Assembly (NCBI GenBank): GCA_030323885.1
Contig: CM059193.1
Coordinates: forward strand, 79,201,447 to 79,265,446
Direction: 5' to 3'
DNA: 64,000 bases
From: Branchipolynoe longqiensis
Taxonomy: Eukaryota > Annelida > Polychaeta > Phyllodocida > Polynoidae
Positions within the stretch are counted from its first letter, which is position 1; every line of letters starts with the position of its first letter. Positions 1-11,624 of the stretch are shown here, in pieces. Both the position numbers and the translations under genes were made by a program. The notes below the pieces were generated by a model. The model saw only the letters and a list, made by a program, of their open reading frames with translations, ran no database searches and was not told where the DNA came from.

Positions 1-762
1 CAAAAACACACCCGAAGTATTAACCTTTTAAGCATCACCCTAGAAGCTAACCACACTCTATCTAACAGAATATACAAACCATTCTACTAACACTCCATCT
101 CAAAATGTTATCTCCAACAACATGATAATTATGCAATTGACAACACAGTAGGCATACAAACCTGTGAAGGGAAACTATGCACCTAACCACTCCGTAATGT
201 AAAGGTCTAACTAATACAAATGTATGTATCTAAAGATGTATGTATACAACATATAACTACTATTTTATATGTGAAATGTCAAACTATACCATATGTAAGT
301 CTTGGAATGATTAATATTGTTATTTCAGCTGACTTGAGCTAGCTGCTGATGACAATATCAGACTACATACACAGATATAGTCAATAACTGTATTGTCACA
401 TGGCTGGAAGACCAGTGCCACAGCACTGACAAAAGACTTTATTCAATGAATAAACTATATTTACAACAACAAAAATATCATTTCATAGGGTATTAACAAA
501 ACGTACCAAATCAAGCAGTTTCCAAACGCTTTCTCAATAGGGGTGTGGCAGACCTAACATTCGAAAGGTTCTTAATAGCGATGTAGTAGACCCAACATTT
601 TAAAGTATATATAATATATAATATCAGGTGATACGCAGGTACGCAACTGTGTACCAGCACATATCGAAGCTAGGCCCCTGTATTCGCGTTTTTCGGGAGG
701 GCAGGGTAGAGATAGAAGGATGTGAGTTATAGGCCTAGCTTGGGGCAGAGTGGAAGCTATAT
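1..762. other. No gene recognised
   Basis: No convincing coding exon, tRNA or repeat family member is visible. The stretch is AT-rich, with one short AT run near 605-625. Confidence 0.5.
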
Positions 763-764
763 CT

Positions 765-1531
765 AGTAAAACCTCTCTCTCTCTCTAATACCCCTGTCAC
801 ACTACGACGTAACGAGCAAACGTAAGCCTGACGTGATCACGTTTCATCATTACGTTGACGTATGTTGGGTTACGTTATGATGATGTCAGAATGACGTTAG
901 ACTGATGTCGAACTACGTCACGTTACGTCGTGTTACGTCGGCGCACGTCAAAGTTTTGAACCTGTTCAAAACTTTCGACGTAACTTTAACGTAAGGGTTT
1001 ACGTTCGCCATACGTTCTGTACACGTTTGGTGAACGTCAATGATGTTAAACGGATGTTAGTCAAATGCTGCTCACTACATTCAACTACGTTCCACTACGT
1101 TGACCCACATTAAACCCGGTGGAAACGTCCACGTGGCATAATGGGAACATTCATAACGTTCCGTGAGCATAATGATGTTGTCCACTCTCGTTGAATGATG
1201 GTATCACTATGCTTTACCGACGTTGCACTCTCGTCAACTACGCTGCATCCACGTTCAACTTGTGCCCAAATTTGCATACTATGCCGAGAAGTTCAATGTT
1301 CTTCACGTTCTGCCTACGCTGACATCGTTACGTCGTCGTGTGACAGGGCCTTAACCGACCACCTCCACAGATTGACTACTCCCCTATATTGATTGCTTTA
1401 TTTGGGTCCCAAACGATCATCCATGCAATACCATTGTAACAATTAAAATGAACTCACTAAACCTACCACCTCCCTAAATGAACAATTTAAAGTCGGTCCC
1501 ATTATCGGTCGATTTAGAGAGGTTTTACTGT
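765..1531. mobile_element. CCTCTCTAA-type MITE, split by a second element
   Basis: The termini AGTAAAACCTCTCT and AGAGAGGTTTTACT are inverted repeats. The body (CGACCACC, TTTATTTGGGTCCC) matches the intact copies at 5824 and 10615. The element at 789-1351 has landed just inside its left end. TA at the borders suggests a Tc1/mariner- or pogo-type non-autonomous element. Confidence 0.75.
789..1351. mobile_element. ACGT-saturated inverted-repeat element, copy 1
   Basis: Ends CCCCTGTCACACTACGACGT and ACGTCGTCGTGTGACAGGG form terminal inverted repeats. The body is packed with ACGTT/ACGTC words. It is flanked by TAA on both sides, and removing it plus one TAA restores the MITE it sits in. A 3-bp TWA-type duplication suggests a PIF/Harbinger-like non-autonomous element; no transposase is present. 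Confidence 0.75.
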
Positions 1532-1931
1532 ATATGTATATGAATATCGGTCTGATATTCAAGATGGCAGAACTTTGAGTTCTCGTCTATGACTAGATTG
1601 ATGCACGCATGTAAATAACCACACAAGAGAAAACGGTCCAGACACAGGCCGTTCCCTTCCGGTGACAATGGCGCCCCCTGGGAGATTAACTATGCATTAA
1701 AGTCGCAGCGACCACCTGACCATACTTCAGAACAATTAGGCCGAATTAGGACTAAGTGGCTTTGTTATAACGGTAGAACGATAAGGTTCGACAGCAATGA
1801 GGTGGATCGATGGGGTGGTGAGGCGGGAGGGGGCGGGATGGGGCTGAGGGTCTGTGTGTGTGAGTGTGTGTGTGTGGGTGTGGAGGCGGAGTGTGTTGCG
1901 GGGAGAGGAAATAGAAAGTACATGGAGCTAA

Positions 1932-2611
1932 TACCCCTGTCACACTACGACGTAATGAGCAAATGTAAGCCTGACGTGATCACGTTTCATCAGTACGTTG
2001 ATGTACGTTGGGTTACGTTGTGATGATGTCAGAATGACGTTAGACTGATGTCGAGCTACATCATGTTACGTTGTGTTATGTCGGCGCGCTTCAAAGTTTT
2101 GAAGCTGTTCAAAACTTTTGACGTAACTCGAACATAAGGGTTTACTTTCACCGTAAGTTCTGTACACGTTCAGCGAACGTCAATGACGTTAAACGGACGT
2201 TAGTCAAATGCTGCTCACTACGTTCAACTACGTTCCACTACGTTGACCCACATTAAACCCGGTGGAAATGTCCACGTGGCATAATGGGAACGTCAGGAGA
2301 ATGTCAGGAGAACGTCAGGAGAACGTATGTTCAACATACGTTCAATGTTTCGCCACCGTGTCATGACGTATGTAATATCATGTAACGTTCTTCTGACGAT
2401 GGAATAACGTTCATAACGTTCCGTGAGCGTAATGACGTTGTCCTCTCTCGTTGAATGACGGTATTACTACGCTTTACCCGCGTTACGCTCTCGTCAACTA
2501 TGCTGCATCCACGTTCAACTTGTGCCAAAATTTGCATACTACGCCGAAAAGTTCAACGTTCTTCACGTTCTCCTTATGCTGACGTCGTTACGTCATAGTG
2601 TGACAGCCCCA
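1932..2611. mobile_element. ACGT-saturated inverted-repeat element, copy 2
   Basis: This second copy of the 789-1351 family is about 120 bp longer because of an extra segment near 2290-2400. It has the same CCCCTGTCACAC terminus and TAA on both flanks. Short ORFs inside are not genes. Confidence 0.75.
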
Positions 2612-2749
2612 TAAGATCCAAGCACCAAATTAACTCAGTCAGACTCAGCTACCCTCTAACATTGTCACTATCAGTCGCAGTTGTAAGAAATTACGCTAAA
2701 TTGACTTGACCTAGGGATAGAAAGGAAATGGCGAGATGTTTCTTTATTT

Positions 2750-3035
2750 GTTTGTTGGGGTTTTATGTCCTAGCAACATCTATGGTGATATCAGGACGAG
2801 TATCGACTTGTGACAGTGCACACTCATGGTGACTTCATAGTGCTGCTCCACTGGGAGACCAGGCCACCAGCATCATGACTCATCTGACACAGTCACATTA
2901 TCCTGATACTAATCAGTCCTTGCCCTTTCCTAATAATGCCGAGTGTCAGGCTAGGTAGTGACAAGTATCAATTTTGTAAGTCAATGGTTTTGAGTCAGCA
3001 GGGAAGCCTGTGCTCTACCAATTAGGTCACTGCAT
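2750..3035 (-). repeat. tRNA-derived SINE (family 1)
   Basis: Read on the minus strand it runs from a tRNA-like head to the tail GATGTTGCTAGGACATAAAAC. Body landmarks such as GTCACATTATCCTGA are shared by all family 1 copies in the window. Confidence 0.8.
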
Positions 3036-3057
3036 CCAGTGAATTCGCGAGATGATT

Positions 3058-3125
3058 TGTCTTGTCCTCACATTAACCTTCCGCATGGGAGTCCTGCGTT
3101 CTACCGATTCGGCACCGCTTGCGGT
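3058..3125 (-). repeat. SINE family 1 head fragment
   Basis: Only the tRNA-like head remains: the GGCCGAATCGGTAGAA-like segment, followed by the GGAGTCCTGCG region in the opposite reading. Confidence 0.6.
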
Positions 3126-3292
3126 CCGCACACTAAATACTACCTACCGGTGATTAAGATTGTGAATTTAGTCTCAGGGCTATTTTTTATGTATATTTAA
3201 ATGTTGCTTTGAAACAATGACATTCCTGCTCCACTTCTATATGAAGTGAAATGACCTTGTAATTAACCGATATGATCCTCAAGGCTGGAGGG

Positions 3293-3635
3293 TTTGTTTG
3301 TTGTTGTTTTACGTCCTAGCAACATCTAAGGCCATATCAGGACGGGTACCGACTTGTGACAATGCGCACTCATGGTGACTTTATAGTGCTGCCCCACTGG
3401 GAGACCAGGCCACCAGCACCATGACCTGATATCCCACTCTGTCACATTATCCTACACTGAGCCAAACCAGTCCTTGCCCTATCCTAACAATGCCGAGTGC
3501 CTGGCTAGGAAATGACAAGTATAAATTTTTAAGTCATTGTTTTGACTCGACCAGGGTTCGAACCCACGATCCCACGGTCTACCAACATGGGAGACGGATG
3601 CTCTAACTCATTCGACCATCCTGTCTGGTCTGAGG
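3293..3635 (-). repeat. SINE family 1, near full length
   Basis: Near-complete copy on the minus strand, with a tail ending GTAAAACAACAACAAAC and a head variant (GGTCGAATGAGTTAGAGC) like the copy at 43050. Confidence 0.8.
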
Positions 3636-4077
3636 CTGGAGGGTCCCATTGGTGAGAATCACTCAAGGTGAAGCTGATGTCGGTATGCACTCCAGAGGCA
3701 TGCAGGCATCAAACCCCACAGTAGGTGTATTGATATATGTATCGATGACCATTCGCTTCCAGATCTAGGCCATTTCGATTAGAAGCTGGGTTTTTAAGCA
3801 AATTTCTAGTCATGACAACACCCCCACCACCCAAAAAGTATTTTTTTAAATCGATATTGGACTGGCATCAGCCTCATGGGTCAACGGAAAGTGTATTGGA
3901 CATCAGCCAAGTTAATGAGGACCACAGTGGAAATAAATGTGGGTTTCTTAGGTGTTTTCTATTCAAATTGTATTTTTATTTGTTTGTGCCATCCTCAGAA
4001 AATAAAATATTGCAGATGTAATATGTATTGATTGTTATATAAACTTTATGTGTGTATTGTTATAATCAAATGCTTTG

Positions 4078-4400
4078 ACCAGATTCGGTGGCCGAATTGG
4101 TAGAGCGCAGGCTTCTCATGTGGAAGGTCGTGACTTTGATTACCGGTCAAGTCAAACCAATGACTTACCAAATTTATACTTGTCACTACATAGCCTTGAC
4201 AGAGGCATTACTAGGATGGGGCAAGGACTGGTTAGCTCAGTATTTGGATAATGTGACTGAGTGAGAAATAAGGTTATGGTGCTGGTGGCTTTGTCTCCAG
4301 GTGGAGTAGCACTATAAAGTTGTTATGAGTACACACTGTCACAAGTCGGTACCCCTCCTGATATGACCTGAGATGTTACCAGGATGTAAAACTCATGCAA
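4078..4400 (+). repeat. SINE family 1, full length
   Basis: The head GGCCGAATTGGTAGAGCG is followed by a B-box-like region, the shared body, and the tail GATGTTACCAGGATGTAAAAC with an A-rich end. Confidence 0.8.
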
Positions 4401-4619
4401 ACAAATAAATTGCATGATTCGTCAAATAAATTAAATGTAATCAACCTCAGCTAGAAAATTAATTAATGCAGTTAGAAAGATTATTATGGTTAGCATTATG
4501 AGATCGCCATCAAGCTTGGAGCATCCTGCGGTTAATTGGACAAAGTTTCCCCCTAATTAGATGAACACTCGACCTTTAATTAGGTCCTACTCAGAAGCGC
4601 CAGTCGTTGGCTATGTGAA

Positions 4620-5325
4620 CAGGGCCTATATGTATGAGCTCGGGTTAGCGGTCATAACCCCGCGTCGTGCGGATTTCCCGGGTTAGCGGCGAAAACTGTG
4701 TATGTATGTGTCGGGGTTAAACTAACTCGGCGAGCGTAAAGTCGCCTGACCTAACCCCAAGCGAAACCAGGGTTAAAGGTGGGGTTAGGCACCGATTATG
4801 GCCAAATCTATTGAATGCGATCATATTTAACAGAATTACATACGCAATAAGTGCAATTTTATCAATTTAACCATAAATTCGAACCGTTATTAAGGGTACC
4901 GCCGCATTGGCGGCGATATTAATAGTGTTGAATCGACGAATGTAAAGTAAACAAATCGCCGCCACCGCAGCGACGTCGATATCCATACTGGCATAACGAG
5001 GGCGGCAATGTTTTACGCCCAAATCTATTCAATGCGATCATATTTAACAGAATTACATACGCAATAAGTGAAATTTTATCAATTTAACCCTAAATTCGAA
5101 CCGTTATTAAGGCTGCCGCCGCATTGGCGGAGATATTAATTGTGTCGAATCGACGACGCACACAGGGGTTCCCCAAATCTATAAATAACTGAAACGTTAG
5201 CTAACCCACGCGCGCTTTGGACCCATACATCCCCCGTGACACATTTGGAACCCCGGGGTTAGCTAACCCGACACCCGCCTTTAACCCCGGTGCGGTTAAA
5301 AATTGGCTCATACATATGGGCCCTG
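4620..5325. mobile_element. GGGCC-ended inverted-repeat element, copy 1
   Basis: The ends GGGCCTATATGTATGAGC and GCTCATACATATGGGCCC are inverted repeats. The interior contains two copies of a module (ATCATATTTAACAGAATTA, GCCGCATTGGCGG) that recurs in the element at 47731. The subterminal regions are rich in GGGTTAGC words. No transposase is visible. Confidence 0.7.
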
Positions 5326-5529
5326 GGCAGGTACTGAGTCCAGAATGTCTGTGTCTAATTACCGGTCCTGCGGACACTGCTGCCTGCTCACTTATACAGG
5401 CAGCTTAGCTTCGCAAGGCTACATGCACAATTAGGTAGACATGCTTTTAGCTCATGATGTATGTTGTAAATATGCATTGAATTAGGTTCTATTATACATA
5501 ATGCGCATGTGTATAATATGTATATGTAT

Positions 5530-5690
5530 AATACGTATAATTTATATATAATATATATATAATATATATATTCGATGTATAATATGTATATTATATATAA
5601 TATATATAAAATACATAATATACATAATATATACATAATATATACATAATATATTTCATATATATCATATCATTCAAAATATATAGCTGG
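5530..5690. repeat. AT-dinucleotide-rich tract
   Basis: Simple TATA/TAATATA-type sequence. The translated frames through it are artefacts. Confidence 0.7.
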
Positions 5691-5691
5691 T

Positions 5692-5775
5692 GTTCTCTGT
5701 GGCGGAGTGTCTGACTTTTTCTAGGTCAGACTCCTAATCTGAAGGTCAGTGGTTCGATTCCCTGTGCCCCCACCT
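5692..5775 (+). repeat. tRNA-like head of SINE family 2
   Basis: A tRNA-like segment begins GTGGCGGAGTGTCTGAC, has GGTTCGATTCC as B box and ends GCCCCCA. The same head is in a longer copy at 44590-44895, so it is a SINE remnant rather than a working tRNA gene. Confidence 0.6.
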
Positions 5776-5823
5776 CTAGCTTTTGCAAATACTTAAAGTG
5801 CAAATAAGCACAATTAATTGATA

Positions 5824-5992
5824 TACAGTAAAACCTCTCTAACCGACCACCTCTACATATCGACCACTCCCCTATATCGATCGCTTTATTTGGGTCCCAA
5901 CAATACCATTGTAACCATATTCTAACTCCCAAACCGACCACCTCCCTAAATGGACCACTTAAGGTCGGTCGATTTAGAGAGGTTTTACTGTA
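5824..5992. mobile_element. CCTCTCTAA-type MITE, intact
   Basis: A compact copy of about 169 bp with inverted ends CAGTAAAACCTCTCTAA and TTTAGAGAGGTTTTACTG, flanked by TA. It serves as the reference for the split copy at 765. Confidence 0.8.
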
Positions 5993-6029
5993 GTTGGTTG
6001 GTTTTTGGACTTTTACGTCTAACATCTAA

Positions 6030-6802
6030 AGGGGCTGTCGCATTAGGGTTTTTTGCGGGAGCGTATGGCGGCATAGGCGCGTTACGTCATATACGTCGGC
6101 ATACGCCATATACGCTACTCATACGCTACGCATACGCTACTCATATGCTACTCATATGCTGCCAGATGCCAGCTTATGAGGCATACACCGCCATACGCTT
6201 TCATAAATCCGTCCGTCCCCATTTTTTTGTGCATGCTCAAAAAATCTCGACCTATGGGAGCATATGGTTCATACGCTACTCATACGCCTGTGTACGCTCC
6301 TCGTACGCCAGTGTACGCTCCTCGTACGCTAGGGGTGCGCCGGCGTAGGTTACGCATACGCTCAACTTGCGTCACCGGCGTATCTCTAGCATATGTAGCG
6401 TACGCATAACCTACGAGTTACGTATGGGAGCGTACTCCTAGCGTATGCACAGCGTATGCACAGCATATGCACAGCGTATGCACAGCGTATGCACAGCGTA
6501 TTCCAAGCGTATGCCATAGGTCTCGACATCGATCTTGACTCATACGCTACTCATATGCTCATACGCTACGCATACGCTACGCATATGCTACGCATAGGTT
6601 CCATATGCCAATCAAAACCGCCAAAAAATGTCACAGTACGCTCTCATACGCTCCTCGTATGCTCCTCGTACGCTCCTCATAGGTTACACATACGCTCAAA
6701 AACACCCGATAGGTCACCTAAGGTCATCATAGGCCGGCATTCGCAGGACTTACGTAGGTTTTCAATACGCTCCCGCCATACGCCGTAATGTGACAGGGCC
6801 TT
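6030..6802. mobile_element. CATACGCT-saturated inverted-repeat element
   Basis: Ends AGGGGCTGTCGCATTA and TAATGTGACAGGGCCTT are inverted repeats, continuing into GGGAGCGTATGGCGG. The body is packed with CATACGCT/AGCGTATG words. It interrupts a SINE family 1 tail (5995-6029 and 6803-6835) at TAA. The terminus resembles that of the ACGT element, but the internal motif differs. Confidence 0.75.
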
Positions 6803-6867
6803 TAGGTCATATCAGGACGGGCAAGTATATATATAACAAATCCAGATAATTGTCTTGGTCTTGAAAA

Positions 6868-7075
6868 TGTTTGTTTTGTTGTTGCTTTACATCCTAGCAA
6901 CATCTAAAGTAACCTCGGGACGGGTACCAACTTATGACAGTGGGTACGATTGGTGATTTTATAGTGCTGCTCCACTGGGAGACCAGACCACCACTGACAC
7001 CTGCACCGTGACCCGGAATCCCTCACAGTCACCTTATTCGGATATCCGGATTACAGCCACAGTCCTTCCTCAGTA
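6868..7075 (-). repeat. SINE family 1, 5'-truncated
   Basis: Minus-strand tail and body (GATGTTGCTAGGATGTAAAG, then the CCACTGGGAGACC region). The tRNA-like head is missing or degraded. Confidence 0.7.
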
Positions 7076-7209
7076 ACCAGCTGGTAGTAATTGGCAACAA
7101 GCGTAGTACTACTACGATTGTAACGATATAATACACTAACAGCTTTACTATTGTTTGACCTCAGGTAATTGAACAACATGTGACTCCTTGAATGCGACAA
7201 CTTCGCACT

Positions 7210-7617
7210 TAGATCAAAGATTCCCCCCGTACTTGTAGTACAGGGGGGAATGACAATGCAGTCTAAATACTGGCGAAAATAGCTTTAGTGTGGAACAGGA
7301 AGTAGAATGCCTGTCTCCAATATCAAATGACTACTTATATCAGCACAGAGTTGGTGAAATAGGAGAGAATGCAAAAAGACAAGATGGCGGCGATAGAATG
7401 CAGACGATTTCACTTTTAAAGTCTATTAAACTACAATTTTTATTATATTTTTCAACTCAAAAGTAGCAGGGAAATATGAAGCCATATCTAAAGAATAAAT
7501 GTTCGCTTCTTAGATCGTGAACTTAGGCTCTCATTTCATTTCCCCACTTTTTCGACAGCTTTTATATAGGGTTGATATTCACCTGTGTACTGCAGTACAG
7601 GGTAAATCCTTTATCTA
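7210..7617. mobile_element. 408-bp inverted-repeat element with 9-bp TSD, copy 1
   Basis: Begins TAGATCAAAGATTC and ends with its imperfect complement (GTAAATCCTTTATCTA). CTTCGCACT flanks both ends (7201-7209 and 7618-7626). The length is exactly that of the copy at 53143. The right end lies just before the assembly gap. A 9-bp duplication is typical of Mutator-like elements; class assignment is inference. Confidence 0.8.
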
Positions 7618-7632
7618 CTTCGCACTATGCCC

Positions 7633-8131
7633 NNNNNNNNNNNNNNNNNNNNNNNNNNNNNNNNNNNNNNNNNNNNNNNNNNNNNNNNNNNNNNNNNNNN
7701 NNNNNNNNNNNNNNNNNNNNNNNNNNNNNNNNNNNNNNNNNNNNNNNNNNNNNNNNNNNNNNNNNNNNNNNNNNNNNNNNNNNNNNNNNNNNNNNNNNNN
7801 NNNNNNNNNNNNNNNNNNNNNNNNNNNNNNNNNNNNNNNNNNNNNNNNNNNNNNNNNNNNNNNNNNNNNNNNNNNNNNNNNNNNNNNNNNNNNNNNNNNN
7901 NNNNNNNNNNNNNNNNNNNNNNNNNNNNNNNNNNNNNNNNNNNNNNNNNNNNNNNNNNNNNNNNNNNNNNNNNNNNNNNNNNNNNNNNNNNNNNNNNNNN
8001 NNNNNNNNNNNNNNNNNNNNNNNNNNNNNNNNNNNNNNNNNNNNNNNNNNNNNNNNNNNNNNNNNNNNNNNNNNNNNNNNNNNNNNNNNNNNNNNNNNNN
8101 NNNNNNNNNNNNNNNNNNNNNNNNNNNNNNN
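7633..8131. other. Assembly gap (499 N)
   Basis: Run of undetermined bases. Frames translated across it have no meaning. Confidence 1.
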
Positions 8132-8284
8132 TGACTCTGGGGGGGGCGGGGAGTGATCCGAAAGTGACCAATTGACCCGAAATAATCGGTGAATGATTGA
8201 CCTGAAATGACATGCGAATGATACCAAATGTTTTTATGCTCGATAAAGACCGATTTAACCCATTCCGCCTCCGCCTTCGTAATT
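8132..8284. repeat. Direct duplication, copy A, at the gap edge
   Basis: Nearly identical to 8588-8741, from TGACTCTGGGGG to CCGCCTTCGTAATT. It starts at the first resolved base after the gap. Confidence 0.85.
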
Positions 8285-8587
8285 GTGCATGTTAGTAGTA
8301 ACATCGGTAATTTCGGGCGGAGGCGTGGGTACACTAAGGTGGAGCCACCTTGTGGAAAAAACCCGAACTAGCCTTAGAGACCCGGCTGCAGAGTTCCCGC
8401 CAAAACGCGATCACGCGCCCAAGATTCAAAATCAAACCCTCTCCACTCCGCACTTCTACTACTGCTCCCGATCAACAAGGACTGCCTCCACACTTTCTTA
8501 ACCCACCCACCCACACCTAAAATAAGGTACGAGGGCGGGGTTGAGGGTTCGAGCCCGGCCCATCAGAAAAAAGGACACTGCAAGAAA

Positions 8588-8741
8588 TGACTCTGGGGGG
8601 GGGCGGGGAGTGATCCGAAAGTGACCAATTGACCCGAAATAATCGGTGAATGATTGACCTGAAATGACATGCGAATGATACCAAATGTTTTTATGCTCGA
8701 TAAAGACCGATTTAACCCATTCCGCCTCCGCCTTCGTAATT
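8588..8741. repeat. Direct duplication, copy B
   Basis: Second copy, 456 bp downstream of copy A. The difference is mainly the length of a G run near the start. Confidence 0.85.
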
Positions 8742-9222
8742 ACAGTAAGGTAAGAAATATTGTAAGCAACATAAGTAAGCACATGGGTTACAGCTGCAGT
8801 CATATGCCAGTAATAATAAAAGTTTAGTCATAAGAAATATAAAACATGGAGATCGGTTTCATTTGTATTGAACCAACCGATAAGTACTTAGGAATTTATC
8901 TTACCAATTATAAATGTTCCCATAAAAGTGCAAAACAGCACAAATATGGAGGAAGAAATGCAATTTCTTGTATTTAAATTATCACTAATTCTCAAACCAA
9001 GCGAAACACTTTGTGTAATATAATATTACATGTACTAGCTTAAGTTCAACTTTAAAATAAATATATATATTTTTTTTAAATATAAGAATTTTTAAATTTT
9101 TAAAAAGAAGAAAGGAGGATGCCAAGGTAGTCGGAAAATGTTCAAAAGAATACATATACCCAGACATGTACATGTTAGAATGCATATTGCAGCTAAGTTA
9201 ATTAAGGATATTGAAACGGAGA

Positions 9223-9340
9223 TGTTATGTATACGTTGGGTCAAAGGTTATGCATGGGTAACAACCGATGCATGCTGGGAGAACGTTCCTAATAAAGTCA
9301 GTTACATTACATAGCTCACGGTGTTCACACGTCTATTACA
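9223..9340 (+). mobile_element. Solo LTR-like remnant of the Ty3/gypsy-type element
   Basis: It shares TCCTAATAAAGTCAGTTAC, CTCACGGTGT and CACACGT with the LTR at 62817-62935 in the same order, and is about the same length (118 against 119 bp). No internal region follows, so it is a solo LTR or fragment. AATAAA is a possible polyadenylation signal. Confidence 0.65.
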
Positions 9341-9540
9341 AGCACCACTATGTCTATTTACATCCCACTCAGGCACAACCAACCCATACATATATATACA
9401 TATATGCGCCTGGTCACGTACACCGATCAGTAATAGAACATTTGCATTACCTCCTATGCTGAATATCTGAATATTTTACAATGCGCATTAGCGACCTCAG
9501 AACTGGTTGGGGTTACCCCCCCCCCCCCCACACACACACA

Positions 9541-9690
9541 CCCTATCCTGGTAATGCCGAGTGCCAGGCTAGGTAGTGACAAGTTTCAATGTTGTATGTC
9601 ATTGGTTTGACTCGGCCAGCATTTGAACACCCAACCTTCCATATGGGAAGCCTGCACTGTTACCGATTCGGCCACCGCATCTGATATGCC
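9541..9690 (-). repeat. SINE family 1, 5' half
   Basis: Minus-strand head half (CCGATTCGGCCACCGC at the far end) with the tail missing. It adjoins a poly-C and CA run at 9518-9541. Confidence 0.7.
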
Positions 9691-9910
9691 CGGGGGAGGA
9701 GGGGGTGTCACCCCCTAATTTGAAGAGCGATTCACCCACACCACACCCAGGAGGGCAGGGTGTGGGAACAGCCAATAGACACTACCCGTGAATAGTTGCT
9801 TATATATATAGGATATAAAACGAATTATGTGAATATAAATGTACAGCTCATTTTGCCTTTCTCATCAACTACTAAACAATACTGGTGGTGCCACCATCCA
9901 GCACCAACCT

Positions 9911-10590
9911 TAAGCCCCAGTCACACCTACCCGGACGAGCCCCGGATTTTTAGCCAGACCACCCCCAGACTGTCCCGGACAGCCTCGGATAAAATTGCTA
10001 TTTTGGTCGTTTTTGGCCTCGCGGTCAGACATACCCAGACGAGCCACAGACTACAAGCCCAGATCACCCCGAATGAGCCCCAGACAACCCATGGACTACC
10101 CGGATGATAGCCTGAAATGCGGGACTCATCCTGGGGTAGTCTGTGAGTAATACGTGGTCATCCGTGGCTATCTGTGGTTAATCCGTGGTCATCCGGCCTG
10201 TTTGGGTCTTATCCGAGCAGTCCGAGAGTGGTCCGTGGCTACATCGGGGCTAGTCCGGGGATGGTCCAGATTAAACCATGGCTAAAACGTGGCTCATCCG
10301 GGGAGAAACAGCCCCGGACTGGCCCGGACACGGCACGGACTACTCCCGGTCCACCCACGGACTACCCGGACAACCCCCAGATTACCCCCGGATCATCCCG
10401 GACAATGCCGGATTGAGCCAGGATCGCAAAATGCCCCGGACCGCCCCAGATTTTTTTAACATTTTAAAACATCCGGGGCAGACCCCGGACGAGGCCGGAC
10501 CAGCCACGGATCACCAAGGATCACCAAGGACCAGCCACGGATGGATCGCCACGGACCATGCCGGATGGCTTTACTAATCACTGCCCTAGA
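9911..10590. mobile_element. CCGGAC-saturated region, probable TIR-element remnant
   Basis: Starts AGCCCCAGTCACACCTACCC, resembling the CCCTGTCACAC termini of the motif-saturated elements. It is filled with CCCGGAC/CACGGA words on one strand and their complements in the middle. A matching right terminus is not visible, so the element may be truncated. Confidence 0.45.
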
Positions 10591-10614
10591 CATGTGCCCG
10601 TCGCAGTGGACATT

Positions 10615-10793
10615 TTAAAACCTCTCTAACTTACCACCTCCACAGATCGACCACTCCCCTATATCAATCGCTTTATTTGGGTCCCAAAAATACCATTTTA
10701 ACCATATTTTAACTTCCTAAAACGACCACCTCCCTAATTGGACCACTTAAAGTCGGTACACAAGGTCGGTCAATTTAGAGAGGTTTTACTATA
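10615..10793. mobile_element. CCTCTCTAA-type MITE, copy 3
   Basis: Inverted ends TAAAACCTCTCTAA and TTTAGAGAGGTTTTA with the same body as 5824-5992. Confidence 0.75.
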
Positions 10794-10797
10794 TATG

Positions 10798-11125
10798 ACG
10801 CAAAATGCATGATCCATGTCACTTACACATGACACACATCGCATAGCGCATCATGTAACGATGTCGCATGTTTCTAATGCATGGCACATGTCACTTACAC
10901 ATGATGCATGTCGTGTAATGCATGACCATGTCACACAATGCATGACCATGTCACGTAATGCATGACACATGTCAATTACATATGACACACGTCACGTATC
11001 ACATGACGCATGTCACTTACGTCACATAATGCATGACGCATGCCACTTACGCATGATGCACATTGCATAATACATGATGGATGCCACTTACACATGACAC
11101 ACCACATGAAGCATGTCATCTACAC
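10798..11125. repeat. Degenerate tandem repeat with CATGACRCATG words
   Basis: Imperfect short units built from GCATGA, CATGTCACTTAC and ACACATGA. It may be another motif-saturated element, but I see no clear inverted termini. Confidence 0.5.
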
Positions 11126-11624
11126 ACGTCGTGTATCACATTACGCATTCATGGACTATCAGACGGTTTGATGTTGTGTCATTGGGTCGGCGAGGACAGC
11201 AGCGGTGAGCGTTCGTCCGTGACTATTACCACCGGATGTGACCTTGTGCAGATGCCCGCGCATATTTTGTAGACCACGATCATGAGGGCCTGCAATAGGA
11301 AACATGAGTAGTAGCCAGTAGTAGTGTACATATCGATTCAGGTGGAATAGAAGATGCAGGATGTTCGTTTATTGGGGTTTTATGTCCTAGCATATTGTCT
11401 ATGTTTGTGTCGTTGGGGGACCTTTTTGGAAACGGGAATACCATGCCCAGAGTGGGATGCGACCCCACACTGCTGCCATTACGGGCTAGCATCCTGAGCA
11501 TTAGGTTCCCTGATGCAATCAACCTACCCACGCCTACCTGTGTATGTGCCATTTAACCCAGCGAGGTCAGAGCGCCTCAGTATACTTGGTTTTGTTTACA
11601 GCAACATCTAAGGTCATATCGGAT

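Noticed and set aside
5692..5775. Functional tRNA gene
   Set aside because: The same tRNA-like head, with an extended arm and attached body, recurs at 44590-44895, so it is a SINE. The heads of families 1, 3 and 4 were rejected as tRNA genes for the same reason.
7517..8334. Long ORFs over the N run
   Set aside because: They consist of undetermined bases.
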